Source: Nocardioides turkmenicus (lineage in GTDB: Bacteria; Actinomycetota; Actinomycetes; Propionibacteriales; Nocardioidaceae). From it: 64,000 nt of DNA. Of the stretch, positions 7,503 through 15,959 are shown one piece after another. Positions within the stretch are counted from its first letter, which is position 1. Every line of letters begins with the position of its first letter. The notes under the pieces were generated by a model. It was not told the origin of the DNA, searched no databases, and saw only the letters and a program-made list of their open reading frames with translations. The position numbers and the translations under genes were made by a program. The stretch is taken from contig NZ_JAALAA010000018.1 in the NCBI RefSeq assembly GCF_011045035.1, forward strand, positions 1 through 64,000, in the 5' to 3' direction.

Positions 7503-8686
7503 CCCTTGATCTCTGCCCAGGCCTTGGTCCAGTCCTGGTAGTCGGTGCACTTGACGTCGGTCCGGCCGTCCAGGCACTTCTCGATCGGCGTGTTCCAGAA
7601 CCAGATCTTCTCGGCGTACTCCGCGTCACCGGCGTGGAAGGTCTCGCAGTGGCCCTCGGAGGCGAACTCGCAGGCCTTGTCGGAGTTGGGGGCCTCACCG
7701 AAGTATTCGGTCGCCTGGGCGTTGATCTTCGGGTCGGAGATGTGGTTGAGCCAGGCGTAGGCGCAGTTCGGCGACTTCGCCTTCGACGAGATCATCCAGG
7801 TGTCGTTCCAGCCGGTCGCGCCCTCGGAGGGGAGGATCGCCTCGACGGAGGCCTTTTTCGGGTCGATCAGGTTGGCGATGACCTGCCAGGTGGTGCCGAC
7901 CACGGTGTCACCGGTCTCGAACGAGGCCTGCGTCTTGGTGTAGTCGGACCAGTACTCACCGACGGAGGCCCGCTGGGTCTTGAGCAGCTCGACGGCCGCG
8001 TCCAGCTGCTTCTCGTCGAGCGAGTAGGGGTTCTCGATGCCCAGGTCGGGCTGGTGAGCCATCAGGTAGACGGCGGCGTCGGCGATGTAGATCGGCGAGT
8101 CGTACGCGGTGACCTTGCCCTTGTGCTTCGGCGCGTCCTCGAAGACCGCCTTCCACGAGGTCGGGGCCGGGGTGACGTCCTTGGTGTTGTACATCAGCAG
8201 GTTGGCGCCGTAGCCGTGCGGGATGCCGTAGTTCTTGTCGTCCACGGTGTTCCACTCGCGGTCCTTGAGGAAGTCGTAGATGCCCTCGTAGTTGGGGATC
8301 AGGTCGGTGTTGACCTCGGCCGCCTCGCCTGCCGCGATCATCCGCAGGGTGAGGTCGCCGGAGGCGGCCACGACGTCGTACTCCCCGGACTTGGCCAGGT
8401 TGAAGGCCTCGTCGGAGGTGCCGTAGACCTTGGAGGTCACCTGGCAGCCGGTCTCCTTCTCGAAGCCGGAGACCCAGTCGACCTTCGGGTCGGTCGAGCC
8501 GTCCTCGACGTAGCCGGGCCAGGCGAGGATCGAGACCTCGCCCTCGTTCTCGCCGAGCTTCTCGACCGCGCCGGTCGACTCGCTCCCGCTGTCACCGCCG
8601 CAGGCGGTGAGCGTGATCAGGGACAGTGCCGCGACCGCTCCGCCAAGGGTGCGGGTGGCGGTGTACCTGGTTGGGATGGTGCGCAT
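7499..8686 (-). CDS. potD: polyamine-type extracellular solute-binding lipoprotein (PotD-like)
   Basis: 395-residue secreted lipoprotein. The signal peptide ends in a lipobox, SLITLTACGG, with the lipidated Cys at about position 29. The mature part is a type II periplasmic-binding fold with PotD-like blocks ILAWPGYVED, IPHGYGANLLMYNTK and GTTWQVIANL. It captures the substrate, likely a polyamine, outside the membrane. ATG 8686 is preferred over TTG 8692 because AGAGAGG lies 7 nt upstream. It is the second gene of the operon, after potA. Confidence 0.88.
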   Translation of the reverse strand: MRTIPTRYTATRTLGGAVAALSLITLTACGGDSGSESTGAVEKLGENEGEVSILAWPGYVEDGSTDPKVDWVSGFEKETGCQVTSKVYGTSDEAFNLAKSGEYDVVAASGDLTLRMIAAGEAAEVNTDLIPNYEGIYDFLKDREWNTVDDKNYGIPHGYGANLLMYNTKDVTPAPTSWKAVFEDAPKHKGKVTAYDSPIYIADAAVYLMAHQPDLGIENPYSLDEKQLDAAVELLKTQRASVGEYWSDYTKTQASFETGDTVVGTTWQVIANLIDPKKASVEAILPSEGATGWNDTWMISSKAKSPNCAYAWLNHISDPKINAQATEYFGEAPNSDKACEFASEGHCETFHAGDAEYAEKIWFWNTPIEKCLDGRTDVKCTDYQDWTKAWAEIKG

Positions 8687-8713
8687 GATCAAACCTCTCT
8701 GGTGGGTTCTGGC

Positions 8714-9784
8714 TCATCGGTGTTGCACGGCACGGGACGAGCCGGTGCCCAGAGGGACCAGATCGCCCGGCGACCAGGAGGCGACCACGCGGTCGCCCCG
8801 AGACTCTGGTTCGGCGGCATCCGGGTGCAGGGCGCCGCGGCTCTGCTCGAGGGCGACCAGCCTGGTGCCGTCCTCGAGCTCGATGTGGACGCGATGACCG
8901 GTGCCGATGTAGATCGACTCGGTGATCACCCCGGCGGCGGTCATCGCGCCGGCCGGGGCGGTCGCGGTCGCGGGGGAGAGCAGGATCTTCTCGGGCCGCA
9001 GGGCGAAGGCGCCCTCCATCTTCAGCACCCGCTTGGCGATCTCCTCGTCGAAGACGTTGGAGGTGCCGACGAAGTCGGCGACGTACTGGGACGTCGGCCG
9101 CTCGTAGATCTCCTTCGGCGTGCCCAGCTGCACGATCCGGCCGCTGTCGAAGACCGCGATCCGGTCGCTGAGGGTCAGCGCCTCCTCCTGGTCGTGGGTG
9201 ACGAAGACGAAGGTGATCCCCAGCTCGCGCTGGATCTGCTTGAGCTCGACCTGCATCTGCTCACGGAGCTTGAGGTCGAGCGCGCCGAGCGGCTCGTCGA
9301 GGAGCAGCACCTTGGGACGTACGACGATCGAGCGGGCCAGCGCGACCCGCTGCCGCTGCCCGCCGGAGAGCTCGGTCGGCTTCCGGGCCGCGACGTGGTC
9401 GAGCCGGACCATCGCCAGCGCCTCCCGTGCGCGGGAGCTCCGCTCGGCCTTCCCGACGCCACGGACGCGCAGCCCGTACGCGACGTTCTCCAGCACGTTG
9501 AGGTGGGGGAAGAGCGCGTAGTCCTGGAAGACGGTGGTGACGTCGCGGTCGAACGGGGCGAGCGCGGTGACGTCCTCGCTGCCGAGACGGATCGTGCCGG
9601 AGTCCGCGCGCTCGAAGCCCGCGATCAGGCGCAGCACCGTCGTCTTGCCGGAGCCGGAGGGCCCGAGCATCGAGAAGAACTCGCCGTCGCCGATGGTCAG
9701 GTCGAGAGCGTCGACGGCCATCACGTCGCCGTACGCCTTGGACACGGCGTCGAGCTGGATCTGCGGAGATTCGGTCGGTCGCAT
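8714..9784 (-). CDS. potA: polyamine-type ABC transporter ATP-binding protein (PotA-like)
   Basis: 356 residues. The nucleotide-binding domain has Walker A GPSGSGKTT (41-49), a Q-loop in TTVFQDYALFPHL, signature ELSGGQRQR, Walker B VLLLDEPLGALD and the switch His in FVTHDQEEAL. A C-terminal TOBE domain (about 270-356) is typical of PotA/MalK-type ATPases. It energises the importer formed by the next three genes. First gene of the operon, divergent from a GntR regulator; the 86-bp AT-rich gap probably holds both promoters. Confidence 0.92.
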   Translation of the reverse strand: MRPTESPQIQLDAVSKAYGDVMAVDALDLTIGDGEFFSMLGPSGSGKTTVLRLIAGFERADSGTIRLGSEDVTALAPFDRDVTTVFQDYALFPHLNVLENVAYGLRVRGVGKAERSSRAREALAMVRLDHVAARKPTELSGGQRQRVALARSIVVRPKVLLLDEPLGALDLKLREQMQVELKQIQRELGITFVFVTHDQEEALTLSDRIAVFDSGRIVQLGTPKEIYERPTSQYVADFVGTSNVFDEEIAKRVLKMEGAFALRPEKILLSPATATAPAGAMTAAGVITESIYIGTGHRVHIELEDGTRLVALEQSRGALHPDAAEPESRGDRVVASWSPGDLVPLGTGSSRAVQHR

Positions 9785-9870
9785 TGTTGAATCATATGGA
9801 ACCAGATCTTAGATTTTAAAGACCTTCTGCGTAAGTTCTTCGTGAACCCACTCGAAGGAGGAGCCCGATC
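9785..9870. promoter_or_regulatory. divergent promoter/operator region potA <> GntR
   Basis: An 86-bp, unusually AT-rich gap between divergent starts. It holds TGGAACCA (9797-9804), a short palindrome resembling FadR-type TGGT..ACCA operators, and the overlapping sequence AGATCTTAGAT. Binding by the adjacent FadR/GntR protein is inference. Confidence 0.4.
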
Positions 9871-10611
9871 GTGGCCAACCCCCGTGCGATCACCTCGCGC
9901 GCCCGGTCGGCGATCTTCGCGCCGATCGGCGACGAAGGCAGAGCCGTACGTGTCGAGAACCGGCTGGCGGAGGCGATCCGCTCCGGCGTCCTCGCCGACG
10001 GTGACCGGCTGCCGAGCGAGCTCGAGCTCGCCCAGATGCTCGGGGTGGCGACCGTGACCGCCCGGGAGGCGCTGGTCTCGCTGCGGGCGCAGGGCCTGGT
10101 CGTGACGACGCGCGGACGTGGCGGCGGTTCGTTCGTGCGCGCGCCCGATCCCGGGGACGTCGTGAAGGGTCGGCTCGCCACGATGTCGCGCGTGGAGCTG
10201 CGCGACCGGGCGAGTCTCTATCTGGTGGTGGTGACCGGCTGCGCCGAGCTCGCCGCGGAACGGGCCGCTCCGGACGAGGTCGAGGACCTCCAGGATCTGC
10301 TGGTCCCTGTGGACGAGGAGGACGTCGGCCGGTGGCGCGACGCGGAGAGCGAGCTCTATCTCTCCGTCGCCGCGTTGACGCAGTCGGCGCGTCTCACCCG
10401 AGAGGTGGTGCGTCAGGAGGCCGACTTCGGTACGTTGCTGCGAGTGCCGCTGAGCGAGCCGGACTTCCGTCAGGCCTCCGCCGGACGGCATCGGGCGCTG
10501 GTCGCCGCACTGGGGTCGGGCGACGTCGCCGCGGCCCGCACGAGCGTACGCGACCACGTGACCCACGCCGTTGAACGTCTGACCGAGATCCACGAGGTGG
10601 TACGCCAGTGA
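9871..10611 (+). CDS. FadR-subfamily GntR transcriptional regulator
   Basis: 246 residues. The N-terminal winged helix (about 25-95) has the GntR pattern AIRSGVLADGDRLPSELELAQMLGVATVTAREALVSLRAQGLV followed by the wing RGRGGGSF. The C-terminal part is an all-helical FCD-type effector domain. GTG 9871 is preceded by AAGGAGG. Its divergent orientation to the potADBC operon suggests that it controls polyamine uptake. The next gene, a Cache-domain protein, is coupled by GTGA. Confidence 0.88.
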   Translation: MANPRAITSRARSAIFAPIGDEGRAVRVENRLAEAIRSGVLADGDRLPSELELAQMLGVATVTAREALVSLRAQGLVVTTRGRGGGSFVRAPDPGDVVKGRLATMSRVELRDRASLYLVVVTGCAELAAERAAPDEVEDLQDLLVPVDEEDVGRWRDAESELYLSVAALTQSARLTREVVRQEADFGTLLRVPLSEPDFRQASAGRHRALVAALGSGDVAAARTSVRDHVTHAVERLTEIHEVVRQ

Positions 10612-11309
10612 ACATCGATGTGTCCGCCGACTGTGCCGTCCGGATCGAGCAGCACTTCGGGTCCATCCTCACCGAGCTCGAGCGGGTCCGCGCCGAGGTC
10701 GGCGCCCTCTTCGCCGCCGGCCCGGTCGACTCGGACCACCTCCGGACGCACGTCGAGGCGGGCACGCTGGCGTTCCTCCAGGACCAGAACCTGCTGGGCG
10801 GCGGGTTCGTCGCCGCCCCGGACGCGCTCAGCGATCGCCGGCTCTACCTGGCCTGGTGGCAGGGGCCGGGCCGAGACTTCCTCGGCGAGGCCGAGGTGCC
10901 CGGCACGAGGGACGCCATCGACTACACCCGCCAGTCGTGGTTCCGCGTCCCGGAGCGCACCGGGCAGCTGCACGTCGCCGGTCCGTACGTCGACTTCGTC
11001 TGCGCCGACGAATACGTCATGACCACGACGCTGCCGGTCTACGCGGACGGCCGCCTGGTCGGTGTCGCCGGCGCCGACACCACGGTCGAGACCCTCGAGC
11101 GGATGCTGCTGCCCGGCCTGCGCGAGGTGCGCGGCACGCTGGTCAACGCGCACGGCAGAGTGGTCGTCTCCGCGGACCCGCACCGGGCCACCGGCGAGGC
11201 GCTGGGCACGGTTCCCGACGCGGCCCCGGGCGGCAGGCTGCTCGCCGTCGTCCAGGCCACCGCCGACGGTCACGGAGCACCGAAGCCGATCGCCGGCTGG
11301 CCCGCCTGA
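10608..11309 (+). CDS. soluble Cache-domain protein, possible cytosolic small-molecule sensor
   Basis: 233 residues with no signal peptide and no transmembrane helix. The central part resembles a dCache_1 sensor fold: YTRQSWFRVPERTGQLHVAGPYVDFV (about 105-130), then TTTLPVYADGRLVGVAGADTTVETLE, and a final strand VNAHGRVVVSA. Cache domains usually sit outside the membrane and bind amino acids or amines, so a free-standing cytosolic one is odd. It starts at GTG 10608, overlapping the GntR stop, and is next to a polyamine importer. A role as ligand-sensing partner of the GntR protein is inference. Confidence 0.7.
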   Translation: MNIDVSADCAVRIEQHFGSILTELERVRAEVGALFAAGPVDSDHLRTHVEAGTLAFLQDQNLLGGGFVAAPDALSDRRLYLAWWQGPGRDFLGEAEVPGTRDAIDYTRQSWFRVPERTGQLHVAGPYVDFVCADEYVMTTTLPVYADGRLVGVAGADTTVETLERMLLPGLREVRGTLVNAHGRVVVSADPHRATGEALGTVPDAAPGGRLLAVVQATADGHGAPKPIAGWPA

Positions 11310-11374
11310 TGCCGTAAATCTTTCGACATCAACTAGTTTTTTGGACGATGCGGCGGAGATATTGCTGTTGTGGG

Positions 11375-11380
11375 TACGCT
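11375..11380 (+). promoter_or_regulatory. -10 box TACGCT, leaderless start of Lrp gene
   Basis: TACGCT ends 6 nt before GTG 11387 with no Shine-Dalgarno sequence, the pattern seen at several other genes in this window. Confidence 0.5.
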
Positions 11381-11386
11381 ATCGCC

Positions 11387-11845
11387 GTGACTGCACCTGA
11401 GATCGAGGCCACCGACCGTAAAATCCTCCAGCTGCTGGCGGAGGACGGTCGGATGTCCTACACCGACCTGGGCAAGGCGACCGGCCTGTCGACCTCGGCG
11501 GTGCACCAGCGCGTCAAGCGACTCGAGCAGCGTGGCCTCATCACCGGCTACGGCGCGACGGTCAACTACGCCGCGATCGGCGTGCCGCTGACCGCGTTCG
11601 TCGCGGTGCAGCCGATGGACCCGTCGCAGCCCGACGACTGCCCCGAGCGCGTCGCCGACCTCCACGAGGTCGAGGCCTGCTGGTCGATCGCGGGCGTGGA
11701 GTCCTACATGCTCAAGGTGCGGGTGGCCACGCCCGAGGCGCTCGAGGAGCTGCTCGGCCGGATCCGCTCGGTCGCGAACGTGTCCACCCGGACCACGATC
11801 GCGATGTACACCTACTACGAGAACCGCCCGACCCTGACCCACTGA
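11387..11845 (+). CDS. Lrp/AsnC-family transcriptional regulator
   Basis: 152 residues. The N-terminal helix-turn-helix reads DRKILQLLAEDGRMSYTDLGKATGLSTSAVHQRVKRLEQRGLI (about 8-50). The C-terminal RAM/AsnC ligand-binding domain has the usual Ala-Cys-Trp-Ser segment and the conserved pattern ending TRTTIAMYTYYENRP. The start is GTG 11387 rather than an upstream ATG in a poorly coding Cys-rich stretch, because a TACGCT box lies 6 nt before it. It is convergent with kamA. Feedback control of the lysine module by an amino acid is a reasonable inference. Confidence 0.88.
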   Translation: MTAPEIEATDRKILQLLAEDGRMSYTDLGKATGLSTSAVHQRVKRLEQRGLITGYGATVNYAAIGVPLTAFVAVQPMDPSQPDDCPERVADLHEVEACWSIAGVESYMLKVRVATPEALEELLGRIRSVANVSTRTTIAMYTYYENRPTLTH

Positions 11846-11887
11846 GCCCGAATCTGGGCGTGGGCTGCGGGGCCGGGCGGATCACGG

Positions 11888-13279
11888 TCACTTCCCGTGG
11901 GTGCGCCACCACTCCTGGCCCGACTCGGGCAGGGTGTGGATCGGGTCGTAGTACTCGTAGGTCCTGGTGAGCGCCTCCGGGTCGGACGCCTCGATCGAGG
12001 TGCGGTAGTTCTTGGTCCAGTAGGAGATGCCGCGCTCGGTGTCGTAGTCGGCGAGCTGGTGGACCCAGCGCTTCCCGACGAATGGTACGTCGCAGACGAT
12101 GCGCGGGGTGGCGAACCCGGGCAGATAGCCCATGATGTCGTGCTGCATCCGCTGCGCGTCGGCGACCGAGACCCGCCAGTGCTCCGAGAACGGGATCATG
12201 TCGCACATGTAGAAGTAGTAGGGCATGATCTGCGCGCCGTCGAGGAGGCGGAAGCAGAGGTCGAGCAGCGAATGGCTGTCGGCGTTGACGCCGGCGAGCA
12301 GCACTCCCTGGTTGCGTACGTCCCGCACCCCTGCTGCCAGCAGCGCCTTCGACGCCTCGGCGACCAGGGGAGTGACCGAGTTGGCGTGGTTGGCGTGGGT
12401 GTGGACCGCCAGTGAGACGCCGCGCTCGCGGGCGATCGTGGTCACCCGGTTCATCCCCTCCAGGAGCGGCTCCTGGAGCCAGTGCTGGGGGAGACCGACC
12501 AGACCCTTGGTGGCCAGCCGGATGTCGCGGATGTTGTCGATCTCCATCAGCTTGGTGAGGAAATCCTCCAGCCGCGGCCACGGGAGGTTGGCGACGTCGC
12601 CGCCGGAGACGACCACGTCGCGCACCTGCGGGGTGTTGCGGAGGTAGTCGAGCATCGCCTCGTGGCGGTCGACCGGCTTGCCGGTGAGCTTGAGCTTGTC
12701 GATGACCGGGGTCGAGTTGCCGACCAGGTCCATCCGGGTGCAGTGGCCGCAGTACTGCGGGCAGGTGGAGAGCAGCTCGGCGAGCACCTTGGTCGGGTAG
12801 CGGTGGGTCAGCCCCTCGGCGACCCACATGTCGTGCTCGTGCAGCGAGTCACGGCTCGCCTGCGGGTGGGAGGGCCAGTCGGTGCGACGGTCGGAGAAGA
12901 CCGGGATCATGTAGTGCCGGATCGGGTCTGCGTAGAAGGCGGCGGTGAACTCCTCGCCGGCGTCTGCACCCGAGGGGACCATCGTGTTGAGCATCTGCGG
13001 CGGCACGAGCATCGACATGGTCGCCCGCTCGGCCATGTCCTTCTCGAGGTCCGCGTAGAACCGCTCGTCGAGAAGATCGCCCATCAGGGCACGCAGCTGA
13101 CGGACGTTCTTGATGCAGTTGACGCGCTGCCACTGCACGTCGCGCCACTGCTCCTCGGTCACGTCGGCCCATCCCGGGAAACGGGTCCAGTCGGGTTCGA
13201 CCAGCTCAACGCGCTGGTAGGCGTAGGGCTGTCCGTCGCGGGTCGTAGGCTCGATGGTTGCCGTCATGTTCTCCACCAT
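11888..13279 (-). CDS. kamA: lysine 2,3-aminomutase family radical SAM enzyme
   Basis: 463 residues. The [4Fe-4S]/SAM motif CPQYCGHC places cysteines at 173, 177 and 180 (CX3CX2C, as in lysine 2,3-aminomutase). YYFYMCDMIPFSEHWR matches the substrate-binding Asp segment, and DVPFVGKRWV occupies the place of the PLP lysine, although the canonical motif there is PGGGGK. Predicted reaction: L-lysine to L-beta-lysine with SAM, PLP and Fe-S. ATG 13279 has GGAGG 10 nt upstream; ATG 13267 is possible. An in-frame extension across the divergent gene is rejected. It is divergent from kdd across about 100 bp. Confidence 0.85.
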   Translation of the reverse strand: MVENMTATIEPTTRDGQPYAYQRVELVEPDWTRFPGWADVTEEQWRDVQWQRVNCIKNVRQLRALMGDLLDERFYADLEKDMAERATMSMLVPPQMLNTMVPSGADAGEEFTAAFYADPIRHYMIPVFSDRRTDWPSHPQASRDSLHEHDMWVAEGLTHRYPTKVLAELLSTCPQYCGHCTRMDLVGNSTPVIDKLKLTGKPVDRHEAMLDYLRNTPQVRDVVVSGGDVANLPWPRLEDFLTKLMEIDNIRDIRLATKGLVGLPQHWLQEPLLEGMNRVTTIARERGVSLAVHTHANHANSVTPLVAEASKALLAAGVRDVRNQGVLLAGVNADSHSLLDLCFRLLDGAQIMPYYFYMCDMIPFSEHWRVSVADAQRMQHDIMGYLPGFATPRIVCDVPFVGKRWVHQLADYDTERGISYWTKNYRTSIEASDPEALTRTYEYYDPIHTLPESGQEWWRTHGK

Positions 13280-13298
13280 AGCGGGAGATCCTCCGGTG

Positions 13299-13319
13299 AT
13301 TGCAAGACTAGGCCGCAAT
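13299..13319. promoter_or_regulatory. candidate operator between kamA and kdd
   Basis: ATTGC (13299-13303) and GCAAT (13315-13319) form an interrupted dyad with an 11-nt centre in the 98-bp divergent gap. Its spacing over two helical turns would suit an Lrp/AsnC dimer, and an Lrp gene lies just beyond kamA. Binding is inference. Confidence 0.35.
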
Positions 13320-13377
13320 TCTTCCATCGATCGCTGGTAGGGTCCGCCGTGAGATGCACGCAAGGAGGCGTACGACG

Positions 13378-14421
13378 ATGACCACTTCTGACCCGACAGG
13401 CCTGCACCGGGTGCTCGACAAGCCAGTGGGCGGCTCGTTGCCGCTGCCTCAGGCGGCCCGCAGACTCGACATCCGCAAGGAGCTGTGGCCCGACGAGGTG
13501 CGGATCCGCGTGGAGCGGCTGAACCTGGACGCCGCCTCGTTCCGGCAGCTCGAGTCCGCGCACGACGGCGACGGAGATGCCGTACGCCGCGAGGTGCTCG
13601 ACATCGTCGCCGACCGCGGCAAGATGCAGAACCCGGTGACCGGCTCGGGCGGGATGCTCGTCGGTGTGGTCGAGGAGGTCGGCCCGGAGTCGCCGCTGGG
13701 GCTGAAGGTCGGCGACCGGGTCGCGACCCTGGTGTCGTTGACGCTGACCCCGCTGGTGATCGAGGACGGGCTCGCCGGCTGGGGTGGTGACTCCGAGCAG
13801 GTGCCGTGCGACGGTTACGCGATCCTGTTCGGCCGCTCGATCGCTGCGGTCCTGCCCGACGACCTCGCCCCGGAGCTCGCGCTGTCGGTGATGGACGTGT
13901 GCGGCGCCCCGGCCCTGACCCGTCGGGTCTCGGAGCGCTATCGGCGCGGAGTCGTCGCCGTGATCGGCGGCGGCGGCAAGTCCGGGTCGCTGTCGCTGGC
14001 GGCCGCCCGCGACGCAGGAGCCGGCCACCTGATCGGCATCGTCCCGACCGAGGCCGAGGCGTCACGCCTTCGCGAGGCGGACCTCGCCGACGAGGTCGTC
14101 GTCGCCGACGCCCGCAACCCGGTCGCCCTGCGCGACGCGGTCGCCAAGGCCGGCGGCCCGGCCGACGTCACGGTCGTCTGCGTGGACGTCCCCGGCTGCG
14201 AGGGCGGCGCCATCCTCGCCACCGCCGACCAGGGCACCGTCGTCTTCTTCTCGATGGCGACCTCCTTCTCCGCCGCTGCGCTGGGCGCCGAAGGTCTCGC
14301 CGCCGACGTCACGATGCTCGTCGGCAACGGCTACGTCCCCGGCCATGCGGCGTACGCGCTCGATCTTCTGCGCGCCAACCCCGGTGTCCGGTCACTCTTC
14401 GAGGGCAGACTGGCGTCGTGA
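13378..14421 (+). CDS. kdd: L-erythro-3,5-diaminohexanoate dehydrogenase
   Basis: 347-residue NAD(P)-dependent dehydrogenase of the lysine fermentation pathway, oxidising 3,5-diaminohexanoate to 5-amino-3-oxohexanoate. The N-terminus LHRVLDKPVGGSLPLPQAARRLD and the block GRGKMQNPVTGSGGML-type (here DRGKMQNPVTGSGGML) are characteristic of Kdd. The Rossmann nucleotide-binding loop is VIGGGGKSGSLS (about 201-212). ATG 13378 follows AAGGAGG by 9 nt. It heads the plus-strand operon; its stop overlaps the next start as GTGA. Confidence 0.88.
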   Translation: MTTSDPTGLHRVLDKPVGGSLPLPQAARRLDIRKELWPDEVRIRVERLNLDAASFRQLESAHDGDGDAVRREVLDIVADRGKMQNPVTGSGGMLVGVVEEVGPESPLGLKVGDRVATLVSLTLTPLVIEDGLAGWGGDSEQVPCDGYAILFGRSIAAVLPDDLAPELALSVMDVCGAPALTRRVSERYRRGVVAVIGGGGKSGSLSLAAARDAGAGHLIGIVPTEAEASRLREADLADEVVVADARNPVALRDAVAKAGGPADVTVVCVDVPGCEGGAILATADQGTVVFFSMATSFSAAALGAEGLAADVTMLVGNGYVPGHAAYALDLLRANPGVRSLFEGRLAS

Positions 14422-15959
14422 CCCGCATCCTCCTGCGCAACGGTGTGATCCACACCGGCCTGGCTACGGGCGAGCCGGTCTCGGCGATGGCCGTCGAGGA
14501 CGGGCGCATCGTCTGGACCGGCACCGACCCCGACACCTACGACACGACTCCCGACGAGGAGGTCGACCTCGCCGGACGACTGGTGACGCCGGCCTTCGTG
14601 GACAGCCATGTCCACGTCGTCGAGACCGGCGACCAGCTCCTCGGCCTCGACCTGGTCGGGGTGACCAGCCGCGAGGCAGTGCTCGACAAGGTCGCTGCGT
14701 ACGCCTCCGGCCTGGGGCCCGACGGCTTCGTCCTCGGCCAGGGCTGGGACGAGACGCTCTGGTCCGACCCGGCGGTGCCGACCGCTGCCGAGATCGACCG
14801 TGCCGCCGGCGGGCGCAAGGCCTACCTCAAGCGCATCGACGGCCACTCCGCCGTCATCTCCGGCACCCTGCTGGCCGAGGTCCCCGGGATCGCCGGGCTG
14901 CCGGGCTGGTCGGCCGACGGGCTGCTCGCGCTGGAGGCCCTCCGTGCGCTGCTGCCCGCGCTGGAGACGCTCGTCCCGGCGGATCATGCCGAGCGGCGCG
15001 CACGAGCTGGTCTGGCAGCGATGGCCGCGCTCGGGATCGGCGCCTTCCACGACAACTCCGGGCCGACGATCGGCCCAGAGTCCGACCTGATCGCGGTGCA
15101 GACCGAGGCCGCCGCGGCCGGCATGCACGGCACCTACTACTGGGGCGCTCACCTCGGCTTCGACGACCTGAAGCGGCTCGACGACATCTCCGGCCTGGCC
15201 GGGGACCTGACCGCCGACGGCTCGCTCGGATCCCGCAGCGCGGCGCTGACCAGCGACTACGCCGACCTCGCCGGCCACCGCGGTCACGCCTACCTCGACC
15301 CCGAGCAGATGGCCGAGCACATCATCGGCTGCACCCGCCGCGGCGTACAGGCCGGCTTCCACTGCATCGGCGACCAGGCGATCGACAACATCGCGCGGGC
15401 GTTCCGGCTCGCCGCGCGGGCGCTCGGCCCCGAGGTGCTGCGGGCAGCGCGTCACCGGCTCGAGCACTGCGAGCTGCCCTCACCGACGGCGATCGAGATC
15501 TTCGCCGACCTCGGGGTGATCGCGAGCATGCAGCCGATGTTCGACGGGCTCTGGGGCGGCTCGGACCGGATGTACGCCGCCCGCCTGGGGGAGCGCTGGC
15601 AGGAGATGAACCCGTTCCGGACCCTGCTCGACGCCGGCGTGCGCATCGCCTTCGGCTCCGACTCGCCGGTCACACCGCTCGACCCCTGGGCGGCCGTGCA
15701 CGCAGCCGTGCACCACCACACGCCCGACCAGGGCATCACCCCGGAGGAGGCGTTCGCGGCGCACACCGCCGGCGGCTGGTACGCAGCCGGCATCGACGAC
15801 GCCGGGACGCTGGCGGTCGGCCAGCGCGCGACGTACGCCGTGTGGGACCGCACCGCGTTCCCCGACCTGACCTCACCCGACGTCGCCGACGTCACCACGC
15901 CGTGCCTGCAGACCGTCGTCGACGGCAGGACCGTATTCGAGAAGGAGGGTGTCCGGTGA
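14418..15959 (+). CDS. YtcJ-like amidohydrolase embedded in the lysine operon
   Basis: 513-residue metal-dependent hydrolase of the amidohydrolase superfamily (Amidohydro_3/YtcJ type). Metal ligands are visible in FVDSHVHV (about 52-59), FHCIGDQAID, RHRLEHCEL and the terminal Asp in FGSDSPVTPLD. Such enzymes hydrolyse amide or related C-N bonds, and the substrate is unknown. Its start GTG 14418 overlaps the kdd stop and its own stop overlaps kamD, so it is firmly part of the operon. It is not one of the classical lysine fermentation enzymes. It could process an acylated or cyclised intermediate (inference). Confidence 0.85.
   Translation: MTRILLRNGVIHTGLATGEPVSAMAVEDGRIVWTGTDPDTYDTTPDEEVDLAGRLVTPAFVDSHVHVVETGDQLLGLDLVGVTSREAVLDKVAAYASGLGPDGFVLGQGWDETLWSDPAVPTAAEIDRAAGGRKAYLKRIDGHSAVISGTLLAEVPGIAGLPGWSADGLLALEALRALLPALETLVPADHAERRARAGLAAMAALGIGAFHDNSGPTIGPESDLIAVQTEAAAAGMHGTYYWGAHLGFDDLKRLDDISGLAGDLTADGSLGSRSAALTSDYADLAGHRGHAYLDPEQMAEHIIGCTRRGVQAGFHCIGDQAIDNIARAFRLAARALGPEVLRAARHRLEHCELPSPTAIEIFADLGVIASMQPMFDGLWGGSDRMYAARLGERWQEMNPFRTLLDAGVRIAFGSDSPVTPLDPWAAVHAAVHHHTPDQGITPEEAFAAHTAGGWYAAGIDDAGTLAVGQRATYAVWDRTAFPDLTSPDVADVTTPCLQTVVDGRTVFEKEGVR

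Noticed and set aside
13280..13377. Cobalamin riboswitch for the B12-dependent kam operon
   Set aside because: The gap is only 98 bp and shows none of the B12-box elements.
13280..14065. N-terminal extension of kamA by about 260 residues
   Set aside because: The extension is antisense to kdd, rich in Arg/Ser/Pro, and lacks homology; a good start exists at 13279.
14345..15955. Long frame in front of kamD giving a 1060-residue protein
   Set aside because: It shadows the amidohydrolase in another frame; kamD has its own ribosome site and start at 15956.
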